This document shows, piece after piece, positions 26,557 to 33,953 of a DNA stretch of 64,000 nucleotides. The DNA is from Algibacter sp045066735 (GTDB taxonomy: Bacteria > Bacteroidota > Bacteroidia > Flavobacteriales > Flavobacteriaceae): NCBI RefSeq assembly GCF_045066735.1, contig NZ_JBISHH010000024.1:744001-808000 (forward strand). The letters run 5' to 3'. The position numbers were made by a program, and so were the translations under genes. The notes beneath the pieces are model-generated. The model was given only the letters and a program-made list of their open reading frames with translations. It was not told the origin of the DNA and searched no databases. Numbering within the stretch: position 1 is the first letter of the stretch; every line of letters starts with the position of its first letter.

Positions 26557-26853
26557 TTAAACACTAACAACGCTGTTCTCAGCAGAAGCGAATTCACTCC
26601 AAACATAAGAGTCTGCAGCAGCATCATTGACGTAATCTCCGTCAACTATATATTTGAATTCATACGAATTCTCAGCATCTAAATCAACAGTGCCTTTAAA
26701 TGTTCCGTTCTTTAGTTTTTTTAACGGGGTTGCTTTTTCATTCCATTCATTAAAGCTTCCAACAACAGAAACTTTTTTTGCTTCCTCAGCTTCTAAAGTA
26801 AAAGTTACTTTACAAACTGGTTTGCTTTTTAAATATTGTTTTTTAATAGCCAT
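26557..26853 (-). CDS. Small glycogen-binding-like (CBM48/AMPK-beta type) protein
   Basis: 98 residues forming one isoamylase early-set or AMPK-type glycogen-binding domain: 'VTFTLEAEEAKKVSVVGSFN', 'EWNEKATPLKKLKNGTFKG' and 'YEFKYIVDGDYVNDAAADSY'. The aromatic and polar ligand positions are in place. There is no signal peptide, so it is cytoplasmic, but no glycogen genes are nearby. It stands alone, with its own promoter region of about 295 bp shared with the DHFR fusion gene, in which I see no other feature. Confidence 0.85.
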   Translation of the reverse strand: MAIKKQYLKSKPVCKVTFTLEAEEAKKVSVVGSFNEWNEKATPLKKLKNGTFKGTVDLDAENSYEFKYIVDGDYVNDAAADSYVWSEFASAENSVVSV

Positions 26854-27148
26854 AGTAAAATATGTTGTTTATGATACAAATTTATAAAAGTTTATTATAC
26901 TCATTATCATTTAGATGCCTTAACATCAAAAAATTATCAATTTAATAATATGCGTTCTCCTAAATTCACGGTAAATAATAAATTAAGCGTAAATTTTGTA
27001 GAATTAGCAATGTAAAAACACTCTTTTTAGCTGATTTTCAAACAGTTTTGAGGTTTTAAAAGCTAACGTCTCTCTAAAATACAACAAATTAAATAAACTT
27101 CGGCATATCATTAAAATGTTATAACTTTACATCTATTATTTTTACATC

Positions 27149-28075
27149 ATGTTCGGAAAAAAAACACCCACTCCACAAATAGATAAAGACCAATTAGAGC
27201 TTATAGAAAATGCTCAAAAACGCATTAGACAAAAGAAAGGATTATATATTCATTTTGTTATATTTCTTATTGGAGCCGTTTTTTTAATTATTGCTAACAC
27301 GGTTTTGGGTATTGGAAAAGAGATTACTTTTTTTGGTAAAGAGTGGTTTTTGTATGCCATTTTAGCTTGGTCTTTTTTCTTTATATATCACTTATTTAAT
27401 GTGTTTGTTACTCATAAATTTATGGGTAAAGTTTGGGAAAAACAACAATTGGAAAAACTTGTAGCGAAACAACAAGCGCGTATTGAGGCTTTAAAAAGTA
27501 ATTTGGGTAAAGAAGAAAAACATATAATTAATAGTGAGGTTTTTAAGAGTGAGCAAAAAGTAAAAGAAACTTTAAGTAGAGCTAAGCAAGAACTCACTAT
27601 TATCGTCGCTGCCGCGGAAAATGATGCTATTGGAAAAGGGAATAAACTTATTTGGCATTTAAGTGACGATTTAAAGCGATTTAAAAGTCTAACCAATGGT
27701 CATCACATTATTATGGGGCGTAAAACATTTGAGAGTTTTCCAAAACCCTTACCAAACCGTACACATGTTGTAATTACTAGACAGAGCGATTATAAAGTTC
27801 CAGAAGGCGTAATACTAGTTAATAGTTTGGAGGAAGCTATAGACGCCTCTAAAAGTGATGCTCAGCCTTATATTATTGGTGGAGGCGAAATATATAAACA
27901 AGCCATGGAGGTAGCCGATAAAATTGAGCTTACTCGTGTACACGAAAGCTTTGATGCAGATACATTTTTTCCAACGGTAGATACTTCAGTCTGGAAAGAA
28001 ACGGCGCATAAATTTCATAACAAAGATGATAAGCATGATTATGAATTTACGTTTTTAACTTACGAGAGAAAATAG
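27149..28075 (+). CDS. Membrane-anchored dihydrofolate reductase: 2TM domain fused to DHFR
   Basis: 308 residues, about twice a normal DHFR. Residues 1-95 are a 2TM domain: basic helix, membrane segments at about 31-51 and 68-90, and basic residues after each. A charged, coiled-coil-prone linker (about 95-145, KQQLEKLVAKQQARIEAL) leads to a complete DHFR (about 148-308) with 'TIIVAAAENDAIGKGNKLIW', the substrate Asp in HLSDDLKRFKS, 'IIMGRKTFESF', 'RTHVVITR' and 'YIIGGGEIYKQA'. It reduces dihydrofolate made by ThyA. The reductase should face the cytoplasm if both termini are inside. No stop, frameshift or DHFR-specific start was seen at the junction. Confidence 0.93.
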   Translation: MFGKKTPTPQIDKDQLELIENAQKRIRQKKGLYIHFVIFLIGAVFLIIANTVLGIGKEITFFGKEWFLYAILAWSFFFIYHLFNVFVTHKFMGKVWEKQQLEKLVAKQQARIEALKSNLGKEEKHIINSEVFKSEQKVKETLSRAKQELTIIVAAAENDAIGKGNKLIWHLSDDLKRFKSLTNGHHIIMGRKTFESFPKPLPNRTHVVITRQSDYKVPEGVILVNSLEEAIDASKSDAQPYIIGGGEIYKQAMEVADKIELTRVHESFDADTFFPTVDTSVWKETAHKFHNKDDKHDYEFTFLTYERK

Positions 28076-28116
28076 TAAAACAAATTTGTTTATCCCTTTA
28101 GAGAACGTCAATATTT

Positions 28117-29673
28117 ATGGTGAAAGAAATTCAACTTCGTATTACATTAAAAGAAGAAGAGCGTAGTGATATTCTAGTTTTGGAGTCTGCTTTAAAATTA
28201 GAGATAGATCGTGAAGATATTACCGGAGTAAAGATTTTACGAAAGTCTATCGATGCGCGAAAGGCGAAGATAATGTTGAATTATAAGGTCGCTGTTTATA
28301 TTCGAGAAGCGTTACCAAAAACCTCCGATTACACCTTTAATTATCAAGATGTGTCTAAAGGGAAGCCGGTACATATTATTGGTTTTGGTCCTGCAGGTAT
28401 GTATGCTGCTTTGCGCTGTATAGAATTGGGTTTTAAACCTATTGTTTTAGAGCGTGGTAAAAATGTAAAAGATCGCCGTCGCGATTTAAAAGCCATTAAT
28501 CAAGATCATTTTGTGAACGAAGATTCTAACTATTGCTTTGGTGAAGGTGGAGCAGGAACTTATAGTGATGGTAAGCTTTACACCCGAAGTTTAAAGCGTG
28601 GCGATGTTCGCCGTATTTTTGAGAACCTTGTTTTTCATGGCGCAACCGATCAGATTTTGGTCGATGCACACCCGCATATAGGTACAAATAAATTACCCAA
28701 AGTTGTTCAAAATATACGGGAAACTATATTAAATTATGGTGGCGAAGTGCATTTTGAAACACGTGTTACCGATTTCGTTATTAAAGAAAATAATATAACG
28801 GCTATTCAGCTTTTAAATAAAGAGGAAATGTCTGTTGATAAGGTTATTTTGGCAACAGGACATTCAGCAAGAGATATTTTTTATTTGCTAGATAAAAAAG
28901 ATATAGCTTTAGAAGCGAAATCTTTTGCTATGGGTGTTCGCGTAGAGCATCCGCAGAGTATTATAGACTCTATACAATATCATTGTTCTGGACCACGTCA
29001 CGAGCTTTTACCAGCCGCATCTTATGGTTTGGTGCAACAAGTTAACGAGCGCGGTGTTTATTCCTTTTGTATGTGTCCTGGTGGATTTATAGTGCCGGCT
29101 GCAACTGCAAATGGTGAAGTTGTAGTTAATGGTATGTCGCCTTCTAAGCGTAATAATCTATATGCCAATTCTGGTATTGTAGTAGAAATAGATGTGCATA
29201 GAGATTTACCTAAATATGAACAATTTGGTGCATTAAAAGGTTTAGAATATCAGAAGAATTTGGAGCGTTTGGCCTTTACAGCAGGAGGAAGAAGCCAAGT
29301 GGCACCAGCCCAACGTTTAACCGATTTTGTTGAAGGTAAATTGTCGTCAAGCTTAAATGCAACATCATATCAGCCAGGTTTAAATTCGGCACCTTTACAT
29401 TCACTTTTACCAAAACTAATAGGAAGTAGATTGCGAAAAGGATTTCAAGCGTTTGGACAAAAAATGAATGGCTATTACACCGAAGAAGCCAACGTGGTTG
29501 GGGTAGAATCTAGAACATCGTCTCCAGTTTCTATTCCTCGAAAAGAAAATTTGGCGCATCCTCAAATTTTGAATTTATTTCCTTGTGGAGAGGGTGGAGG
29601 TTATGCAGGCGGTATTGTTTCAGCAGCTATGGATGGAGAACGTTGTGCAGAAGCAGCAACGCATAATTTATAG
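28117..29673 (+). CDS. FAD-dependent dehydrogenase (COG2509 family)
   Basis: 518 residues. A small N-terminal domain (about 1-85, 'DARKAKIMLNYKVAVYI') precedes the FAD-binding fold: the dinucleotide motif GFGPAGMYAALRC, 'VVLERGK'-like strand IVLERGKNVKDRRRD, then 'FGEGGAGTYSDGKLYTR' and 'LATGHSARDIF'. The C-terminal flavin loop 'FPCGEGGGYAGGIVSAAMDG' closes the fold. The family is widespread and annotated as uncharacterised FAD dehydrogenase; substrates are unknown. It follows the DHFR fusion by 41 bp and may be co-transcribed. Confidence 0.88.
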   Translation: MVKEIQLRITLKEEERSDILVLESALKLEIDREDITGVKILRKSIDARKAKIMLNYKVAVYIREALPKTSDYTFNYQDVSKGKPVHIIGFGPAGMYAALRCIELGFKPIVLERGKNVKDRRRDLKAINQDHFVNEDSNYCFGEGGAGTYSDGKLYTRSLKRGDVRRIFENLVFHGATDQILVDAHPHIGTNKLPKVVQNIRETILNYGGEVHFETRVTDFVIKENNITAIQLLNKEEMSVDKVILATGHSARDIFYLLDKKDIALEAKSFAMGVRVEHPQSIIDSIQYHCSGPRHELLPAASYGLVQQVNERGVYSFCMCPGGFIVPAATANGEVVVNGMSPSKRNNLYANSGIVVEIDVHRDLPKYEQFGALKGLEYQKNLERLAFTAGGRSQVAPAQRLTDFVEGKLSSSLNATSYQPGLNSAPLHSLLPKLIGSRLRKGFQAFGQKMNGYYTEEANVVGVESRTSSPVSIPRKENLAHPQILNLFPCGEGGGYAGGIVSAAMDGERCAEAATHNL

Positions 29674-29777
29674 CTTAGTAAATATCTTCTTTTTTAATGT
29701 AAACCCCGCTAAAATGATTAAAACTATAGATAATAGTTAATAATTGTTATTTTTGCAACTCTAAAAATTAACCAATT

Positions 29778-30671
29778 ATGAACGCATATATTTTTCCAGG
29801 CCAAGGCGCACAATTTTCAGGAATGGGTTTAGACCTTTATGAAAACTCACCTTTAGCACAAAGTTTATTCGAAAAAGCTAATGATATTTTAGGTTTCCAT
29901 ATTACCGACATTATGTTTGAAGGTACACCAGAAGCTTTAAAAGAAACAAAGGTTACACAACCGGCTATATTTTTACACTCAGTTATTTTAGCAAAAACTT
30001 TAGGGGAAAGCTTTAAGCCAGATATGGTAGCGGGACATTCTTTAGGTGAATTTTCAGCATTAGTAGCTAGTGGAGCATTAACTTTTGAAGACGGATTAAA
30101 GCTGGTTTCGCAACGGGCTATTGCTATGCAAAAAGCTTGCGAGTTGCAACCAAGTACAATGGCTGCCGTTTTAGGTTTAGAAGATGCTGTAGTAGAACAA
30201 GTGTGTGAATCTATAGATGGTGTTGTTGTTGCTGCAAATTACAACTGCCCAGGACAGTTAGTAATCTCTGGAGAGGTAGAAGCCATAAATAAAGCTTGTG
30301 AGGCTTTAAAAGACGCCGGAGCACGTCGTGCTCTAGTTTTACCCGTTGGTGGCGCATTTCACTCACCAATGATGGAGCCTGCTCGTGAAGAGTTAGCCGC
30401 AGCTATTGAAAACACTACATTTAGTAAGCCAAATTGCCCAATTTATCAAAACGTAACAGCAAGCGCAGTTACGGATGAGGCGGAAATAAAAGCAAATTTA
30501 ATTTCTCAGCTTACAGCTCCTGTACGTTGGACACAATCTGTGCAACAAATGATAAATGATGGTGCTACCTTGTTTACAGAAGTTGGTCCAGGTAAAGTGT
30601 TACAAGGTCTAGTTAAAAAAATAAATAGAGCTTCGGAAACGGCTTCTGCAACGTTAGATACAAATAGCTAG
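29778..30671 (+). CDS. fabD: Malonyl-CoA:ACP transacylase
   Basis: 297 residues. Transfers malonyl from CoA to acyl carrier protein for fatty-acid synthesis. 'MNAYIFPGQGAQFSGMGLDL', the nucleophile Ser in VAGHSLGEFSALVASGAL, the Arg in SQRAIAMQ, and the His of GGAFHSPMM complete the active site. A -7 box TATTTTTG lies at 29748-29755, 22 bp before the ATG, without a clear -33 TTG. lspA begins on the base after the fabD stop. Confidence 0.95.
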   Translation: MNAYIFPGQGAQFSGMGLDLYENSPLAQSLFEKANDILGFHITDIMFEGTPEALKETKVTQPAIFLHSVILAKTLGESFKPDMVAGHSLGEFSALVASGALTFEDGLKLVSQRAIAMQKACELQPSTMAAVLGLEDAVVEQVCESIDGVVVAANYNCPGQLVISGEVEAINKACEALKDAGARRALVLPVGGAFHSPMMEPAREELAAAIENTTFSKPNCPIYQNVTASAVTDEAEIKANLISQLTAPVRWTQSVQQMINDGATLFTEVGPGKVLQGLVKKINRASETASATLDTNS

Positions 30672-31184
30672 ATGAAACTTACAAAACGCTCCATTTACAT
30701 TATTCTAGTTATTGTTTTAACCATCGCTGTCGATCAAATCTCTAAGATATGGGTTAGAAATAGTATTATTGGTCGTACAGACATTCATCCAGGAGAACGT
30801 ATTTCTCTTATTGGAGATGCTTTTATTTTAATGAATGTTGAAAATACTGGTGCCTTTTTAGGTATGGGTAGCGATTTGAACCCAACCTTAAGAATCATTT
30901 TATTATTGATTTTACCCATTGTTGTTTTAGCTTTTGTTTTACGTCATATTTTAAAAGATACTAGTTTGGATAATTGGTCGCTTTTTGCTTTTGCAAGTAT
31001 TATAGGTGGCGGTATTGCTAATGTATACGATCGTGTAGTTTATGGCTCTGTGACCGATTTCTTTTTTATAGATTTAGGTGGTGTTTTTAGAACAGGTGTT
31101 TTTAATATGGCCGATTTGTCAGTTACAACTGGAATGATTATTTTGGTTTTTATGAGTTTTAAAAAGAAGAAAGAGGTTAATTAA
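30672..31184 (+). CDS. lspA: Lipoprotein signal peptidase (signal peptidase II)
   Basis: 170 residues with four membrane segments. It removes signal peptides from prolipoproteins, including the many in this window. The conserved 'NVENTGAFLGMG', 'GGGIANVYDRVVYGSVTDFF' and 'VFNMADLSVTTG' segments contain the two catalytic Asp residues (in NVYDR and FNMAD). It abuts fabD without spacing, an unusual but clear co-translation arrangement. Confidence 0.95.
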   Translation: MKLTKRSIYIILVIVLTIAVDQISKIWVRNSIIGRTDIHPGERISLIGDAFILMNVENTGAFLGMGSDLNPTLRIILLLILPIVVLAFVLRHILKDTSLDNWSLFAFASIIGGGIANVYDRVVYGSVTDFFFIDLGGVFRTGVFNMADLSVTTGMIILVFMSFKKKKEVN

Positions 31185-31199
31185 ATATGACTACAGTTC

Positions 31200-31297
31200 T
31201 AAGGTAGAATCTGCTTTACCTTAAAATAATAATTTTTAAAAGTTAGCAAGTAGTTTTGCTTAAATATAAATCAGGTGTAATTGCCTGATTTTTTTTA
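31200..31297 (+). terminator. Terminator after lspA (two hairpins)
   Basis: A first hairpin (31200-31206 with 31217-31223, TAAGGTA/TACCTTA) has no T tract. The second (31268-31275 with 31284-31291, AAATCAGG/CCTGATTT, 8-nt loop) runs into T8 and is a classical terminator. Confidence 0.8.
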
Positions 31298-31346
31298 CAA
31301 TTAATTTACTAATTTAGGTGTTTATTAATCTAAACTCTAGAGTATT

Positions 31347-31832
31347 ATGGAAATTAATCCCTCAAAAAATGAAGTATCTTGTAATGAAGCTATAACTTGG
31401 ACACACCGGTGGCAAAAGGAAAATTATCAAAGAAACTCCGCTGGTGAACTAATACATGCGAGAGCATTTTTAATTCCTGTTGATGATCTTCTAAATTGTT
31501 TATTGGAAATGGAAGTTTTGGTATCTGAAGGAGAGAATATTTATAAGCTAGAAAAATCTAATATCCGTGAAAAAATACGTGCTTATATGGCTACGGATAG
31601 ACCGGAAGAAACACAGCCAAGTGCCCAAACTGAAAAACTTTTAGTTGTTGGCACTAATCCCAAAATTATAGACGATAAAATAGTTTATAAAGATATTTTT
31701 GATTGTGGTGGTTGCAGTTGTGATGATAAAGTGAAAACTAAGGTGTTAGCCGAGCAAGCAAATTCTGATGTTTATGATTTTACAAAACCATGCCCAAGTG
31801 ATTGTGATTTCAGCAGTGAATTAAATTCTTAA
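31347..31832 (+). CDS. Orphan protein with C-terminal Cys-rich motif
   Basis: 161 residues, no signal peptide or membrane segment. I recognise no family. The N-terminal half is mixed ('ITWTHRWQKENYQRNSAGEL', 'ARAFLIPVDDLLNCLLEM') and the C-terminal third contains a dense Cys cluster, CGGCSCDD, followed by KPCPSDCDF: five Cys in about 45 residues, plus two further upstream. The pattern could bind a metal or form a redox site, but spacing does not match a known ferredoxin or zinc ribbon. It precedes, by 19 bp, a membrane protein/kinase/regulator operon and may be co-transcribed with it. Confidence 0.65.
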   Translation: MEINPSKNEVSCNEAITWTHRWQKENYQRNSAGELIHARAFLIPVDDLLNCLLEMEVLVSEGENIYKLEKSNIREKIRAYMATDRPEETQPSAQTEKLLVVGTNPKIIDDKIVYKDIFDCGGCSCDDKVKTKVLAEQANSDVYDFTKPCPSDCDFSSELNS

Positions 31833-31851
31833 AAGGCATTAAAAAATTGAA

Positions 31852-32502
31852 ATGAAAACACTAAGTGAGGTATTTACATATATAGGTGTGTTATTACTTT
31901 TTATAAATGCTTGTTTGTATACAAAAAGCTATTTATTTAATAAAAGATGTAAGCTCCTTAAGTATTATGTAATATATTTAATATTAATGTTTTGTATTTT
32001 AACCTCTAGTCTTTTAATTGTTCTATTGGTAAAAGATAAACCTAATAATTTATTTTTATCTCACTTTTATTTCATTTTTCAGTTTGTTTTTTTATCGCTG
32101 TTTTATTTTGAGCAATTCGGTAAAAAGCAACGGCTTTTTGTACGTATTATCAGTGGTTTGGTTTTTGCAGTTTTGGGTTTGCAATATGGTACAACGCCTA
32201 GTTTGTTTTATAAATTCAACTTACTCGAAATATTATTAACCTCGTTTCCTTTAGTGATATATTCGCTAATCCATTTGTTTAATGCTTTAGGTAAGCCAGG
32301 TAAATACATGTATGTAAATGCATCTGTTTTAATATATTTATCGGTAAGCACCTTAATTTTTATTTTGGGAACATCAATTAATAATATAGGTAATAGTATA
32401 TCAATAAACATATGGTTTCTTAATAAAGTGTTCTACGTGGTTTATTTAGTATTGATTTTAATTGAATGGAAAGTGAGTTTATGGAAAACAACCAAATCGT
32501 AA
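31852..32502 (+). CDS. Integral membrane protein upstream of a two-component system
   Basis: 216 residues with about six or seven hydrophobic segments, short loops and no recognised domain. Its end overlaps the kinase gene start by 37 bp (or 22 bp if the kinase starts at 32481), so the two are translationally coupled. By analogy with other kinases that lack a sensor domain, it could act as the sensory or transport partner of the kinase; this is inferred from position only. Confidence 0.7.
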   Translation: MKTLSEVFTYIGVLLLFINACLYTKSYLFNKRCKLLKYYVIYLILMFCILTSSLLIVLLVKDKPNNLFLSHFYFIFQFVFLSLFYFEQFGKKQRLFVRIISGLVFAVLGLQYGTTPSLFYKFNLLEILLTSFPLVIYSLIHLFNALGKPGKYMYVNASVLIYLSVSTLIFILGTSINNIGNSISINIWFLNKVFYVVYLVLILIEWKVSLWKTTKS

Positions 32503-33269
32503 TAGAAGCCTTAACTTACGGTATTGTTTTTTTAGTGGTAATAACTGCTGGGATTATTTTGTTTTTTCATTACTCTCGGCAAAAAATTGTTCAAAAGGAA
32601 CTTGAAAAAGCTGCTTTAAAACTAGAGAATCAACAAAAAATATTGCAAAACTCTATTAATATTCAAGAAATAGAGCGTAACCGGATAGCGCAAGATTTGC
32701 ATGATGCTATAAGCTCTAAACTCAATATTGTTAGCTTGTCTACAAATGTGCTTTTAACAGATGATACATTAAATAAAAAGCATAAGGCGGCGTTAAACCA
32801 AATACTAGAAATTACATCGGCAACCCTGGAGAGTTCTCGTAAAATAGCTCACGATTTATTACCTCCAATTTTAGATAAATTTGGATTAAAAGTTGCTCTT
32901 GAAGAGTTGTTTGAAGCTTTTACTGCAAATACGTTTTTGCATATTGAGTATAATATTGAAGATTTGGATAGGCTATCTAAAACAAATCAATTACATGTAT
33001 TTAGAATTTTTCAAGAATTAATTAATAATGCGCTTAGGCATGGTAAAGCAAGCGAGTTAGTAATTTATATGGAGCAAAATCCACTAGGGTATAGTGTGCG
33101 TTTCCAAGATAATGGTGTTGGATTTAATGTTAAGGAAGTAGATAAAAAATCTGGAATAGGTTTACAAAATATTATAAGCCGTGTGAAAATTTTAAACGGA
33201 ACTTTTAAAATGGAAAGTACTAATAATAATGGTAGTCTTTTTGTAATACAATGTAAATATGAAGTGTAA
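32466..33269 (+). CDS. NarL/DegS-type sensor histidine kinase
   Basis: 267 residues. One membrane segment (about 15-37), a coiled linker (KELEKAALKLENQQKILQ), then a HisKA_3 dimerisation domain with phospho-acceptor His79 in RIAQDLHDAISSKLN and a HATPase domain with QELINNALRHG, QDNGVGF and GIGLQNIISRVK. It has no extracytoplasmic sensor domain. An alternative start at 32481 would still keep the membrane helix. It overlaps the membrane-protein gene upstream and the response-regulator gene downstream by 11 bp, so all three are one translational unit. Confidence 0.92.
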   Translation: MESEFMENNQIVIEALTYGIVFLVVITAGIILFFHYSRQKIVQKELEKAALKLENQQKILQNSINIQEIERNRIAQDLHDAISSKLNIVSLSTNVLLTDDTLNKKHKAALNQILEITSATLESSRKIAHDLLPPILDKFGLKVALEELFEAFTANTFLHIEYNIEDLDRLSKTNQLHVFRIFQELINNALRHGKASELVIYMEQNPLGYSVRFQDNGVGFNVKEVDKKSGIGLQNIISRVKILNGTFKMESTNNNGSLFVIQCKYEV

Positions 33270-33939
33270 AATTAAAATAGTTTTAGCAGATGATGAGTTG
33301 CTTTTTATGCAAGGGTTAAAGTCGCTTTTGGTAAGTCAAACTGATATTGATGTTATTTTTGATGCAGAAGATGGCGACGATTTAATTAATAAATTAAGAA
33401 CGGCAACTGTACTTCCTGATATTGTAATTACTGATTTAAAAATGCCAGGTCTAAACGGTGTTGAGGTTACTAAAATTATTAAAAAAGAATTTCCAGAGAT
33501 TAAAGTAATTGCACTTACAAGCTATTTTAGTAAGCCTTTTATTTTAAATATGATTTCTATTGGAGCTGTCGCCTATTTAGCAAAAAATAGTACGCCGGCA
33601 CTAATGATTAAAACCATTGTGGAAGTTGCAGAGAAAGGATTTTATTATGATGATCGGGTAATGGCATATATTCAAGAAAGTTTAACAAACCCGAAAGATA
33701 AAAACACAAAATCTAGCTTTGATAAACGTTTTTTTACCAAGCGAGAAATTGAAGTTTTGTACCTTATTTGCAAGCAATTTACAACTATTGAAATAGGAGA
33801 AAAACTTTTTATAAGCCCGAGAACAGTAGAAGGCCATAGAAATAATTTACTTTTAAAAACAGAAGTAAAAAACGTTGCTGGACTCGTTATTTTTGCTTTG
33901 AAAAATAAAATTATTTCTTTGGATGGTGATTTTAACTAA
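33259..33939 (+). CDS. NarL/LuxR-family response regulator
   Basis: 226 residues. Receiver domain (1-125) with Asp11/Asp12 and phospho-acceptor Asp59 in VITDLKMPGLNG, followed by a LuxR-type helix-turn-helix (about 160-222) with 'FTKREIEVLYLICKQFTTIE' and 'ISPRTVEGHRNNLLLKT'. It is the cognate partner of the kinase encoded just upstream. Targets are not visible in the window. Confidence 0.94.
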   Translation: MKCKIKIVLADDELLFMQGLKSLLVSQTDIDVIFDAEDGDDLINKLRTATVLPDIVITDLKMPGLNGVEVTKIIKKEFPEIKVIALTSYFSKPFILNMISIGAVAYLAKNSTPALMIKTIVEVAEKGFYYDDRVMAYIQESLTNPKDKNTKSSFDKRFFTKREIEVLYLICKQFTTIEIGEKLFISPRTVEGHRNNLLLKTEVKNVAGLVIFALKNKIISLDGDFN

Positions 33940-33953
33940 TTAAAAAATTAGTT
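33934..33953. terminator. Compact bidirectional terminator overlapping both stop codons
   Basis: An 8-bp perfect stem (AACTAATT 33934-33941, AATTAGTT 33946-33953) with a 4-nt loop. It includes the stop codons of the converging regulator (+) and M1 peptidase (-) genes. The T tract is short, so efficiency is uncertain. Confidence 0.45.
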
